Position numbers and translations under genes: made by a program | The notes under the pieces: model-generated | The model's input: only the letters and a program-made list of their open reading frames with translations | Databases searched by the model: none | Told to the model about the DNA's origin: nothing | NCBI GenBank assembly: GCA_029262065.1 | Contig: JAJDAC010000056.1 | Span: 1-48,658, forward strand | From: Candidatus Krumholzibacteriota bacterium | Lineage (GTDB): Bacteria > Krumholzibacteriota > Krumholzibacteriia > JAJRXK01 | DNA: 48,658 nucleotides | Reading direction: 5' to 3' | In this document: piece after piece, positions 25,219 through 37,807 of the stretch | Position numbering within the stretch: the stretch's first letter is position 1 | Layout of the letters: the number at the start of each line of letters is the position of its first letter

Positions 25219-26219
25219 TCAGACGTGGGGCCCCTGGTAGCTCACCAGGGCGTTCATGTAGTTGGCGCGCTCGAACGCCAGGGGGTCACCGTAGTGCGCC
25301 TGACACATCGAGCCCCGCATCTGCGCCACCGATTCGTACTCGTGGTCCACCAACCAATCTTCCAGGTCCCGTCGCACTTTCGCTACATGGGCCGGGCCAT
25401 GTTTCAGCAGCGCCGACGTCATCATTACCGCGTCGGCTCCAACCAGGAGAAGTTTTACCGCGTCATCGACTGAATGGACGCCCGACGTCGCGGCGAGCGA
25501 GGCCGTGATCTCCCGACGCAGAATCCCAATCCAACGCAGGGGTAGTCGAATCTCGTCGGAATTGCTCAACGTTACCTTCGGGTCGACCTTGAGATTCTCG
25601 AGATCGATGTCCGGCTGGAGAAAACGATTGAACAGAACCAAACCGTCGGCCCCCGCCGATACGAGCCGAAACATCATGTTGGCTACCGAACTGAACGAAG
25701 CTCCCACCTTCACCGACAATGGAATGGAGATGGACCCACGGACCGCGAGTACCAGATCGACGATGCGCGACTCTATCTCGGCGCCCGTAATGGTGAAGTC
25801 CGTGGGCACGAGATAGACATTCAACTCGATGGCGTCGGCCCCCGCGTCGGCCATGGCCTGGGCGTACTTCAGCCACCCTCCCACCGAGGTGCCATTCAAA
25901 CTGGCGATCACGGGGACCTTGAGCGCGTTCTTGGCCTCCCAGATAAGATCGAGGTATTGCTGCGAGCTTCCACTGGAACTGGGCAGCGGCGGTCGATAGT
26001 CAAGCGCCTCGGCCGAGCTCTCACGCCCGTACCAGTGAAGGTCTTCGATAGCCATTTCCTCGTGTTCGATCTGTTCTTCAAACAAGGACGGCAAAACCAC
26101 GGCCCCGATACCGTGCCGTTCGAGCTCGCGCAGATTGTCGATGCTACGGGTAAGTGGTGAAGCCGAGGCGATCAACGGGTTGCGCAATTCCAACCCCAGA
26201 TAGCGTACGCTGAGATCAA

Positions 26220-26223
<4 letters not shown>
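25219..26223 (-). CDS. Dihydroorotate dehydrogenase-like flavoprotein coupled to PFOR
   Basis: A 334-residue FMN-binding TIM-barrel protein resembling dihydroorotate dehydrogenase. It opens MIDLSVRYLGLELRNPLIASASPLT, and VIASLNGTS, IELNVYL, VKVGASFSS, GADGLVLFNRF and GADAVMMTSALL form the barrel strands and phosphate-binding loops. It is not the usual PyrD: this type is found beside nifJ-type genes in several phyla. Its start overlaps the PFOR stop (ATGA), so the two are co-translated. It may exchange electrons with ferredoxin or another partner; the physiological substrate is uncertain. No other pyrimidine gene is in the window. Confidence 0.85.
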
Positions 26224-29777
<3,554 letters not shown>

Positions 29778-29897
29778 CGAACTACCTCCATCGCTCCGTT
29801 TCCCGACCACCTCACGCGTTCACTAGACAGTATGGGCGTAGACGATCGTGACGGCCCGGTGTAGGCCGGTGGCATCACAAAACCACAACGCATAAAA

Positions 29898-29924
29898 AAG
29901 GGCGGAGCCAATGGCCCCGCCCTT
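29898..29924 (-). terminator. Rho-independent terminator of the pilus-related operon
   Basis: AAGGGCGGAGCC (29898-29909) pairs with GGCCCCGCCCTT (29913-29924), one mismatch, 3-base loop. Read on the minus strand it is followed by six T. It lies 39 bases after the stop of the gene at 29963-30442, a typical factor-independent terminator. It also separates that operon from nifJ. Confidence 0.85.
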
Positions 29925-29962
29925 CTTCGAAATAAGCAGTTTCTGTGGCAGTTGTTGCCGTC

Positions 29963-30442
29963 CTACTCGGGTTCTCCCGTGATCCGCCCCACCCGGGAGT
30001 CCGACGAACTCGGCTCGTGATAGGCGTCGGCCCCGAAGCCAGGCAAGCTGTCCTTCAAGCCGGCCGAACGATCCATCACCAGCGTGGCGTGAATGGATCC
30101 AGGCATCGCATTTCCGAATACAGTCACGGTCTTGCCGTGCAGGGATCGAGGATCCGGCAATTGGCCCTCGGTCAAAGAAGAAACCACCGTGTCGTGGTCG
30201 ATGCGAACAGGCATCTTGCCCAAACGCAGCCCATGACGCTGGCTGTAACGCAAGGTTCCCTCGAAACGTTCGACCGGTGAGCTTGCTACGTTGGCACGAA
30301 CAGGTGCCTCGGCTTGGATCACACCTCGGTCAGGGTTACTGGCTCGCTGTAAACGCAGCAGTCGTTCCGCGCTTGCATCTTGGGAAACCAGCAACAGACC
30401 CAGCGCGCACGCGCCCAGACAAGTGCCGTAGGAGTAGCGCAT
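29963..30442 (-). CDS. Exported protein of unknown function, pilY1-linked
   Basis: A 159-residue product with a signal peptide (CALGLLLVSQDASA) and no recognised family. A motif VRIDHDTVVSSLTEGQLPDPRSL precedes a short beta-rich stretch (KTVTVFGNAMPG). Its start overlaps the stop of the PilY1-like gene by one base (TGATG), so it is co-translated and may be an accessory part of the pilus system, as small proteins often accompany pilY1. It is the last gene before a strong terminator. Confidence 0.65.
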   Translation of the reverse strand: MRYSYGTCLGACALGLLLVSQDASAERLLRLQRASNPDRGVIQAEAPVRANVASSPVERFEGTLRYSQRHGLRLGKMPVRIDHDTVVSSLTEGQLPDPRSLHGKTVTVFGNAMPGSIHATLVMDRSAGLKDSLPGFGADAYHEPSSSDSRVGRITGEPE

Positions 30443-33144
30443 CAGTTCCCTCCCTCTTGAAAGATCTCGAATTTCTCGCGCCAGTTGTTGACGATCATGC
30501 GACGAGGCGTAGCATTCATGTCGATGAAGGTCACGCGAGCGTCACTCGTTTGCACGGCCAGCTCGCCCTCCTCGAGGTGAACGACCGGCGCGGTCGCAAT
30601 TCCACTACCCAACGAAACAATGCGATCTGGGAGGTTCCCGTTCGGAGAATTCCCGTCCAGGAATTCCAGACGGTAGACCCACGACTGCCCGGCACCGCCG
30701 CAGACGCTCTGTCCCGGCGTGAACGACGTGAAGTAGACGACGCCCTCGATGACCCGCGCGGCTTTGGTTACACGCTCACCGCTGGCCTGAACCAGATCCA
30801 CGTACCAACCGGGTTCGGTGGTGATGTCGCTCACGGACGAAGTCTGGTTGACCAAAGACGACCGCGACAGGCTTGTCTGCGACAGATCGTCTCGCAAGCT
30901 ATAGAAACTCTGCGAATCGACGTTGAGAATATCGTTCGTGTCCAGATATCGACCCGTTCCGAAGTATACGAGCACGTCGTTGGCCGGACCTACAGCCAGG
31001 GTCGGCGGCGCCTGGATGGGCTGAGTGCCACTGAACAAAGCAGCTCCGGTCCACGCCAGTGGATCGGCGTCGCGCACATCCCAACGCCAGATGTTTCCCG
31101 CGAGATCGCCCTGGTAGACGTAATCGGTAAGGCCGTCCCAATCGTGATCGTAGGCAACTGCTTCGGTGGTGGCATTGGTGTTCGAGATGACACTTCCCAC
31201 GTCGGCCGTGAACACGACGCTGCCCGTGGCTGCGTCGAGCAACGCGATCGAGGCGGTGCCACCCGTGTCGGGCGAGCTGCCTACCCAGAGGTAGTCGCCG
31301 CCAACCGCACGTACCAACGCGGGACGCGTGTACGACGTACCTACTTCGGGAACCGAAGTCTCCCACAGAACCTCGGGAGCCGACGGACTGGTAATGTCGA
31401 GCGCGAAGTAGCTGTCGCTTCCCTTTCCCGTGCCCCCGATCAACACCGTGCGCCATGCGCCGGCGATCTTGATCTCGTACGCTACCGGGCTCAGATCCAC
31501 ATAGGCCTGGTGGCAATAGTTTTCGTCGCTGAGCAGCGAGAGCTTGCCCAGCAACGATTGGGGCACGTACGCCCACAGCTCGTGGCCACTGCTTGCGGCG
31601 AACGCATGCAGCATGCCGTCATTCGCTCCGGCGTACACTACCTCGGCGCGCGAAGCCTGGTTGGCAAGATACGTCTGGTAGCCTTCGTCCAATATGAATG
31701 CACGAGGCCGGCCAACAACCAGCGGGGAAGCATGAACCATGTCGCCCAGCTTCCATCCAGCGCGATTGCGCATTCCTGTCTGGTCTTCGCCGCGGATGTA
31801 ATCGATGACCTTGATCGCGGCGGCCGTGTCGCCGGCAAAACCCATAGGGGCGGCCAGGTTGCTGGCCTGCGAAGAAGTAAACTCGGTCTTCACGCTGGCG
31901 AGCGATGTGAAAATGTTTCGATCGCTGGCGGCACGAGCGGCCAGGATCGACCCTGCCTCCCACAACACGGGTTGACCCTCGACGTACGGCAGTCGGTGAG
32001 CCTCCAGGTACCCGTGCCATGCACCGGGAACGAACTTGCTCCGGTACACGCGGTCGTCGCCGGTCTGGTCGGCGGACACCACCGCTACCGCGGTGGTCGC
32101 GGTTACCAGCGCAAGGATATCGCTCAGTACGCTACCCAGACTGGAGGAAAGACTCTGAAGGTCCCAGGCGACGTGGTAGGTACCGTTGCCATTCAACGCG
32201 GTGTCGTAGAGCAGCGGGGCGTCAATGCCCATCCCGATGGTGTAGGTGGACACCGTCTGCTGACCGGGCAAGTCAGAACGCATGTCATTGTTGGCCAGGT
32301 AGTAGGCCACGTCATCCAGATAGTCGGAACAATCGGCGTCGTTCGATTCGGGTGCTCCAATCGACGCGCAATCACCCGGCTCCTTGCCGTCGCCATCCTG
32401 ATCGCCAATCCAGGCGGGAATGTCCAGGTCGCGCGTCGGGTAACCGTCGGTCACCAATATGATAAAGCTCTGCTGGCACTCCGATGTGATCGGCGCGCTC
32501 GAGTCGGTACGCTGGAAGTACTCCAGGGCGTCGACCATGGTTTCGGCCGTGGGCGTGTAGCCGCCGGCTTGGATAGCGGACATGTCCGACAGAAGCACCG
32601 AAGTAGAGGACTCATTGATTTCTCGAACGAATTTTCCCCCGGTTTCACCGTCGAATTGCATCAGGCCGTAACGAAGGCCCGTGGCAAGATTCATCACCGA
32701 AGAAATCGCAGCCTTGCCAACCTCGATGCGCGTGGACTGCGGCAGGTTGTCGCGCTGGGTCTGATCGGCATGGTAGAAGACCCAGTTCAGGTAGTTTCCC
32801 AGGTATGTTCCGTCTTTACCGTGCTCGCTCTGCACAAGGGGCGCGGTTGGCGTATTGGGAAAGTTGCTGTCGAATGATTCGGGCGAATAGAGGTCATTCT
32901 GGGACACGTAGTAGCGTTCAATCTCGCCGAACGGCCCGGTATAGATAGCGTAGGGATCATAGTCTTCGTGCGTGATCGCCGTGCGCATGGATCCCGAGGT
33001 GTCGAGAATGAAGAGTACGTTGGTTTCTCCCGTACCCTGCTGGACCGCCAGTGGCAGTTCACATTGGGCGAGGGCGGAAGAAGAGAGCGTGGCGGCGAGG
33101 GCGGTGGTAAGGGCGAGGGCCTGGGCAGCTTGGCGAACTTTCAT
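30442..33144 (-). CDS. PilY1-like type IV pilus protein with VWA domain and beta-propeller
   Basis: This is a large exported protein (about 900 residues) with a signal peptide ending near SSSALA. A von Willebrand A domain follows, with the MIDAS motif ILDTSGSM, a conserved Thr/Asp later (ILVTDGYPTRD) and DQDGDG metal-binding loop (GDQDGDGKE). The C-terminal half is PilY1-type, with VVYAGANDGMLHAFAAS, GTGKGSDSYFALDI and YVYQGDLAGNIWRWD as propeller strands. PilY1 proteins sit at the pilus tip and act in adhesion, pilus extension and surface sensing. ATG 33144 (MKVRQAAQ) starts the signal peptide directly; the ATG at 33156 is four codons earlier. It follows the PilX-like gene after 13 bases. 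No other pilus genes are in the window. Confidence 0.88.
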   Translation of the reverse strand: MKVRQAAQALALTTALAATLSSSALAQCELPLAVQQGTGETNVLFILDTSGSMRTAITHEDYDPYAIYTGPFGEIERYYVSQNDLYSPESFDSNFPNTPTAPLVQSEHGKDGTYLGNYLNWVFYHADQTQRDNLPQSTRIEVGKAAISSVMNLATGLRYGLMQFDGETGGKFVREINESSTSVLLSDMSAIQAGGYTPTAETMVDALEYFQRTDSSAPITSECQQSFIILVTDGYPTRDLDIPAWIGDQDGDGKEPGDCASIGAPESNDADCSDYLDDVAYYLANNDMRSDLPGQQTVSTYTIGMGIDAPLLYDTALNGNGTYHVAWDLQSLSSSLGSVLSDILALVTATTAVAVVSADQTGDDRVYRSKFVPGAWHGYLEAHRLPYVEGQPVLWEAGSILAARAASDRNIFTSLASVKTEFTSSQASNLAAPMGFAGDTAAAIKVIDYIRGEDQTGMRNRAGWKLGDMVHASPLVVGRPRAFILDEGYQTYLANQASRAEVVYAGANDGMLHAFAASSGHELWAYVPQSLLGKLSLLSDENYCHQAYVDLSPVAYEIKIAGAWRTVLIGGTGKGSDSYFALDITSPSAPEVLWETSVPEVGTSYTRPALVRAVGGDYLWVGSSPDTGGTASIALLDAATGSVVFTADVGSVISNTNATTEAVAYDHDWDGLTDYVYQGDLAGNIWRWDVRDADPLAWTGAALFSGTQPIQAPPTLAVGPANDVLVYFGTGRYLDTNDILNVDSQSFYSLRDDLSQTSLSRSSLVNQTSSVSDITTEPGWYVDLVQASGERVTKAARVIEGVVYFTSFTPGQSVCGGAGQSWVYRLEFLDGNSPNGNLPDRIVSLGSGIATAPVVHLEEGELAVQTSDARVTFIDMNATPRRMIVNNWREKFEIFQEGGN

Positions 33145-33157
33145 TGAGAGATCCATC

Positions 33158-33634
33158 CTACTGGTGACCGGAGCGATTGAGTTTGCGCACGAGCAAGCCC
33201 ACGTTGCTCTTGCCGTTCATACCGGCCCGGCCCTCAGAGTCCACGTCGTACACGAAATCAACGTGGCTCAGGTCGTAGCCCACTCGGGGTCGCATCTGCT
33301 GGAAGGCGATGTCGAAGTCGTAGTTCTGCGAACTACCGTTGCCCAAGGCGGTGGCGTTTTCGGCCACGATTCTCTTGGTAGCAAAATCCACGATCGGGGG
33401 AGGTGAGTTGCGCTCGGTGATCCAGGCCACCGCCGACTCACCGCCGGAGTCCGCCGCGAAGACGGCACCGGCACGGAGAAACTCGTTCAGCGAAGTGCGC
33501 TTCTCGTTCACCGCCAGTTGAGCCGCGACCAGTCCGAAGATGGCCAGCAGGCTCAGGGTCAACATGGCACTGACCAAACCAGTACCGCGCTCGTTGTCGA
33601 GGGTGCTTTGAAGGGTGTGGACGTTCCGCTTCAT
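33158..33634 (-). CDS. PilX-like minor pilin assembly protein
   Basis: A 158-residue protein whose N-terminal stretch (ERGTGLVSAMLTLSLLAIFGLV) matches the PilX N-terminal membrane helix, followed by AAQLAVNEKRTSLNEFLRA and AGAVFAADSGGESA, a pattern common to PilX/PilW-type pseudopilins. Minor pilins of this class prime pilus assembly and help recruit PilY1. It lacks a classical prepilin GFTLIE site, as PilX-type proteins often do. Start ATG 33634 encodes MKRNVHTLQ. It is the first gene of the pilX-pilY1-small gene operon. Confidence 0.8.
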   Translation of the reverse strand: MKRNVHTLQSTLDNERGTGLVSAMLTLSLLAIFGLVAAQLAVNEKRTSLNEFLRAGAVFAADSGGESAVAWITERNSPPPIVDFATKRIVAENATALGNGSSQNYDFDIAFQQMRPRVGYDLSHVDFVYDVDSEGRAGMNGKSNVGLLVRKLNRSGHQ

Positions 33635-34030
33635 GTGAGTTCCGATCTTGGTGTTTTCCCCCCGACACCCGGCAATAAGGCACGTCGCGTACCTAGTTGG
33701 TCAGAATCTAGACGATGCCCATTAACTATTTATCAAACAACAGGTTATGGAGTTTTGCGAGTCGAACTCCGGGCCTGACCTGGGGCCCGATCGCGCCTTT
33801 TACCCCAATCGGCTGCGCCAGAATCCACAGCCGTCACAACCTGGCGGCGGTCACGACCGAGGTACTAGTCAATAAGGATTGGGACCGGGGCCCGCTTGGC
33901 GCGCGGGCCGCCCCCCGCCCGACTTCGCGAAGAGGGGAAGGCTTCGAGGAGGATCAGCGTGAAGCGATTCACGTTGGCCGACTGAACCCCGAGACGCGAA
34001 GGACCCCGGCGCAGCTCGACTGCGCCGGGG
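33635..34030 (-). promoter_or_regulatory. Upstream region of the pilus operon, candidate promoter
   Basis: The region holds no convincing gene. It is AT-richer around 33715-33760. A minus-strand -35-like TTGATA (33731-33736) and -10-like TCTAGA (33707-33712) are 18 bases apart, about 70 bases before the PilX-like start. The right end holds the terminator of the DUF1028 gene. Nothing else was recognised. Confidence 0.25.
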
Positions 34031-34032
34031 TC
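34002..34032 (-). terminator. Perfect hairpin at the end of the DUF1028 gene
   Basis: GACCCCGGCGCAG (34002-34014) pairs fully with CTGCGCCGGGGTC (34020-34032), 13 base pairs with a 5-base loop. The distal arm includes two bases of the stop codon. No long T-run follows, so it may act with the divergent context or as a transcript-end stabiliser. Confidence 0.7.
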
Positions 34033-35092
34033 ACTCCTGGAACTTCTCGAACTGGCTCAGCAGATACGCGTCGTCCGGCTCGAGCTTCAATGCCTTGCGG
34101 ATGGTCTGGATGGCACGGTCTCGCCGGTTCATGCGGAAGTAGACCTCGGCCAGGGTATCCAGAATCCCTGTATTCTCCGGCTCTAGATTCACCGCCCGTT
34201 GGGCGGCCTGCAGCGACTCCTCCAGGAACACGTTTCCGGTAGCACAGAACCACGCCAGGGAATTCAGCGTGCTGGCCGAGGCGTCCTCTCGGTCGAGCGT
34301 GAAGCGCAACGCCGCCCCCATGCGCGCACGCTCACGCTGAGCGGCCTCGATCTGCCCCGTTGCCTCGTACGCCTCGGCGTAACGAACGTGGGCGCGAAGA
34401 AGGTCACTGGCCTGGTGGATCCTGAACACGCGCTCGAGTTCATCTATGGGCTGCTCATGGTCTTCGACCCGCAGATCGATATAGCGAGTGCGGTACTCGG
34501 GAAATCTGTCGCTTGGCCGAACCACGAGCAGGGCCGCCGATTGCTGGCCGCGTTTGTCGCCACCGGCCGCCTGCGCCGCTACCAGGGCCGCGATCAGCCG
34601 CTCCGCCAACTCACCCTGGGAACCATGGAAGGCCTTGACCATATCGCCAACCACATCGGGACCCGCCAGGATATTGCCTTGTACCGACAACCCCACCGCG
34701 GTGCTATCACCCGCCCAGGCTTGGCACGCACCGCCGGTCCACGCCGCCGAACCGCCCGCCGTATCCACTACCGCGAGTTGTCGGTTGTCACGCCCGTCGT
34801 CGGTACTAAGCAACATCTGCAGAGTCTGCTGCGCGGAATAGCCAGCTCGGAGCAGGGCCAATCCTCGCGGACCAAAACTCTCGTTGGTGGAAGCCTGGGT
34901 AGCAATGGCCCCCACGCCGGCCTCGGCCCAGGGAACCGCACCGCCTACGCTGAATGCACGCGACTGCACCGCCACGCCAAGCTCTCCCGTGTTGGGGTCG
35001 TAGGCAACAATGGAAAACGTGGCGCTCGCCTCGGACACAACGGTGACCGAGAGAACCATCAGAAACAGAAAAGTGCGCAGTCGCGACAACAC
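34031..35092 (-). CDS. Exported DUF1028 protein with TPR-like C-terminus
   Basis: A 353-residue exported protein. A GTG at 35092 starts the signal peptide (LSRLRTFLFLMVLSVTVVSEASA), leaving TFSIVAYDP as the DUF1028 start; earlier in-frame ATGs run through the neighbouring gene. The DUF1028 core has FSIVAYDPNTGELGVAVQS, TQASTNESFG, LAVVDTAGGSAAWTG and GNILAGPDVV motifs, an Ntn-hydrolase-like pattern after cleavage. The remainder has helix-rich repeats resembling TPRs (EAYEATGQIEAAQRERARM, LNSLAWFCATGN, AVNLEPENTGILDTLAEVYFRMNRRDRAIQ). Function unknown; possibly self-processing. It lies 8 bases after the AraC-type gene and ends at a strong hairpin. Confidence 0.82.
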   Translation of the reverse strand: MLSRLRTFLFLMVLSVTVVSEASATFSIVAYDPNTGELGVAVQSRAFSVGGAVPWAEAGVGAIATQASTNESFGPRGLALLRAGYSAQQTLQMLLSTDDGRDNRQLAVVDTAGGSAAWTGGACQAWAGDSTAVGLSVQGNILAGPDVVGDMVKAFHGSQGELAERLIAALVAAQAAGGDKRGQQSAALLVVRPSDRFPEYRTRYIDLRVEDHEQPIDELERVFRIHQASDLLRAHVRYAEAYEATGQIEAAQRERARMGAALRFTLDREDASASTLNSLAWFCATGNVFLEESLQAAQRAVNLEPENTGILDTLAEVYFRMNRRDRAIQTIRKALKLEPDDAYLLSQFEKFQE

Positions 35093-35099
35093 GTGATCG

Positions 35100-35660
35100 C
35101 TAGCCGGCCGGAGCGACGGGCGGCGAAACCGTTTTTTTCTTGGGCTGAGCGCCCTTGGTTGCGCCATTCGAATAGTGGCGACGGTAACGATCGAGCGTGG
35201 CGCCCAGCAAAGGGCACCGGTGTAGCACGCACGATGCATGCACACTTTCATCTCGCGCCTGGTTCCAGTATTCCGTGGGGGTCATTCCCGTGGTCTTCTT
35301 GAACACCGCGAATGCGTGTGCCCGGCTGTTGTAGCCCATGGACTCCAGAGCACTTCCGGCGTGGAGCGACTTTTGATCAGACAGTTCCGACAGCGCCAGG
35401 ATGACCCGAGCCGCCTGCAGAAGCGCATGGGGATTGATAGTCGGGGCCAGGGTCCGGGTGAGGTGTTCGCGGGAAACCCCTACGTCCATCGCCCACTCTT
35501 CCACCGACACGTACGCTCGAGGGTCCTGCCGCAACAGTTCCAAAGCGCGCTGGAGCATGGGGTTGCTGAGCTTTTCTTCCAGACCATTGAAGAATCCCGG
35601 CAAGCAACTGGCCTCGCAGTTGGAATCAAACGTGTGCTCGACAACCATTCCCGACTCCAT
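35100..35660 (-). CDS. AraC-type helix-turn-helix regulator
   Basis: A 186-residue protein with an AraC/XylS-type DNA-binding domain: EEWAMDVGVSREHLTRTLAP is the first helix-turn-helix, and SALESMGYNSRAHAFAVFKKTTGMTPTEYWN the second with the family signature (about residues 50-135). There is no recognised ligand-binding domain; the N-terminal 40 residues and a C-terminal cysteine-containing, basic tail (VLHRCPLLG, KGAQPKKKT) are extra. It lies directly upstream of the DUF1028 gene and is probably co-transcribed with it. The regulated genes are not evident. Confidence 0.75.
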   Translation of the reverse strand: MESGMVVEHTFDSNCEASCLPGFFNGLEEKLSNPMLQRALELLRQDPRAYVSVEEWAMDVGVSREHLTRTLAPTINPHALLQAARVILALSELSDQKSLHAGSALESMGYNSRAHAFAVFKKTTGMTPTEYWNQARDESVHASCVLHRCPLLGATLDRYRRHYSNGATKGAQPKKKTVSPPVAPAG

Positions 35661-35739
35661 TCGAATGACGACCGATGTGATCGTTCACTACGAGCTTAAC
35701 CAAGGCGAGACGTCCGTGCAAGGCGCGCGGCTTTCGGCT

Positions 35740-37608
35740 TCATTTGGTGGAATCGACCGCCGTTTTCGCCGCCCGGAATGAATAGGAGACGCGATAGAGA
35801 CGATCTTCCGGATTCCACTGCATGTCGTGGCCTCGCCGTCGGTGGTACTTCAACATTCGAGTACTGCTAGCCAGCACGTAGCTCTCGAAACCTTCAATAC
35901 CCAACCCCTCGGCGTAGGCCTCGAGTTCTTCAAGCAGGCGCCGGGCAAGGCCCCGACCACGCTGGTCCTCGGCCACCACGACCGCGGTTTCGGCCACGTT
36001 CCGCCGCGGATCCAATTCGTAGCGTGCTACCGCCACCAGTTTCTCCCCGGCTCCTTCCTTCGAGAACAAGCCCAACGCCATGCGCCGACTGTAGTCCACA
36101 CTGCACAGCAGCATGGCTTCATCTTCGCCCATGCTCTGCTTCATATAGAAGTAGCGTTGATGAATGGTCTCGGGCGTGTGGCTGTAGAACAGCTTCTGTA
36201 GAGCGCGCTCGTCTCCTACCTTCAGCGGACGCATTTCCAGTTCCAGACCATCGAAGTCGAGATCCTTGCGAACCTGAGCTGGATACGGCTGCGAAAACTG
36301 CTCCCAGACTTCATCACTCATAGGATAGGCGTAGACGCGACGAATCGAATCCAGCAGTTCCGATCGGAAATCGGGATGCGCAATGTGGGCCAACTGAAGA
36401 GCACGGTCGCGAATGGTCTTGCCGTGCAGATACGCAATTCCGTGCTCGGTAGCGACGTAGTGTACGTCGCCACGACTGGTGACCACCCCCGCGCCCTCGT
36501 CCAGGTGCGGCACGATGCGGCTCACGGTTCCCCCCTTGGCGGTACTGGGCAGCGCAATGATGGGCTTGCCTCCCCGACTCATGGCTGCGCCGCGGGTGAA
36601 ATCTACCTGGCCACCAATGCCACTGAAGAACGTGTAGCCCAGGCTGTCCGCGCACACCTGCCCGGTCAGATCCACCTGGAGCGCGGAGTTGATTGAAACC
36701 ACCTGATCATTGCGGGCGACCACGCGCGGGTCGTTGACCACGTCGGACGGCCGAAACAGCACTACCGGGTTTTCGTGGACGAAGTCGTACAGCCGCTGGG
36801 TTCCCATGACAAAGCTGGTAGTCAGGTAACCACGATCGATTTCCTTCTGCGAGTTGTCGATAGCGCCGCTCTCGTACAGGTCGACCAGACCATCGCTGAA
36901 CATCTCGGTGTGGATTCCAAGGTGACGCTTGTCGGTAAGATACCGAAGCACGGCGTCGGGAATCTTGCCAATGCCCAGTTGCAGGCAGCTTCCGTCGTTC
37001 ACCAGGGTGGCAATGTGACTGGCGATGGCCATCTCAACGTCGGTCGGTGGACCAGCCGCGGGAAGCTGGAGCAAGGGCCGATCAACTTTCACACACAAGT
37101 CGATCTGATCCAGATGCACGACGGTATCGCCAAATGTGCGCGGCATGCGGGCGTTGACCTCGGCAATCACCAGCCGTGCCGATTCGAGGGCGGCGCGCTG
37201 AATGTCCACATGAATGCCCAGACTACAGAACCCGCGGGCGTCGGGCGGACTCACCTGCAGGAGGGCAACATCCACCGTGCAGCCGCCGCCGCGTATGAGG
37301 TCGGGAATCTCACTCAGGAATATCGGAGTGTAGTCGGCTCGCCCCTCGCGCACGGCCGCGCGAACGTTCGAGCCTATGAAAAATGCATTGTGACGGAAAT
37401 TCCCATCGAATTCCGGCTTCACGTAGCTGGCGTCGCCGGAAGTCAGCAGATGCACCATTTCCACATGGTGAAAATCCCGCCCGTGCTGACACAGGGCCTC
37501 GATGAGCGTCTGCGGCTCAGCGCAGCCGGATCCGACGAACACGCGCTGTCCGGGTCGAATGCGTCGTATCGCCTCTTCTGCCGTGCACCATTTCACCGGC
37601 TCGCTCAT
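35740..37608 (-). CDS. CoA-transferase (4-hydroxybutyrate/acetyl-CoA hydrolase family) fused to GNAT domain
   Basis: A 622-residue protein. The N-terminal two thirds (1-about 445) belong to the acetyl-CoA hydrolase/4-hydroxybutyrate CoA-transferase family: GQRVFVGSGCAEPQTLIEAL, LQVSPPDARGFCSLGIHVD, LQLGIGKIPDAVL, GIGGQVDFTRGAAMS and ATEHGIAYLHGKTIRDRA. The C-terminal part (about 460-605) is a GNAT acetyltransferase with the acetyl-CoA loop VVAEDQRGRGLARRLLEEL. The fusion probably couples CoA-ester metabolism with acetylation or allosteric sensing of acetyl-CoA. Short-chain acids such as acetate or butyrate are likely substrates, but which one cannot be told. It stands alone, with no partner gene nearby, and PFOR in the window makes acetyl-CoA. 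Confidence 0.88.
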   Translation of the reverse strand: MSEPVKWCTAEEAIRRIRPGQRVFVGSGCAEPQTLIEALCQHGRDFHHVEMVHLLTSGDASYVKPEFDGNFRHNAFFIGSNVRAAVREGRADYTPIFLSEIPDLIRGGGCTVDVALLQVSPPDARGFCSLGIHVDIQRAALESARLVIAEVNARMPRTFGDTVVHLDQIDLCVKVDRPLLQLPAAGPPTDVEMAIASHIATLVNDGSCLQLGIGKIPDAVLRYLTDKRHLGIHTEMFSDGLVDLYESGAIDNSQKEIDRGYLTTSFVMGTQRLYDFVHENPVVLFRPSDVVNDPRVVARNDQVVSINSALQVDLTGQVCADSLGYTFFSGIGGQVDFTRGAAMSRGGKPIIALPSTAKGGTVSRIVPHLDEGAGVVTSRGDVHYVATEHGIAYLHGKTIRDRALQLAHIAHPDFRSELLDSIRRVYAYPMSDEVWEQFSQPYPAQVRKDLDFDGLELEMRPLKVGDERALQKLFYSHTPETIHQRYFYMKQSMGEDEAMLLCSVDYSRRMALGLFSKEGAGEKLVAVARYELDPRRNVAETAVVVAEDQRGRGLARRLLEELEAYAEGLGIEGFESYVLASSTRMLKYHRRRGHDMQWNPEDRLYRVSYSFRAAKTAVDSTK

Positions 37609-37807
37609 GACTTCCTCCCCATTGCCGTGATCGAATCTTTGCCCGACACCAAGCTAGTAATGATCGGCTCCCGCGCCGAGGGCCCAGGGGGGCACAATGG
37701 TACCGTCACACATTCGATACGGCGCGCCGGGGACCGACCCCTTTCTCTAATAGTAGAGGAAGTCTCAAGGATCGGTTCGAACGAGGCTTCGATCCAGGAG
37801 GAACGTC

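Noticed and set aside
30277-32877. Long open frame on the plus strand opposite the PilY1-like gene
   Set aside because: It shows no protein family motif and mirrors a GC-rich coding strand; the minus strand has clear VWA and PilY1 motifs.
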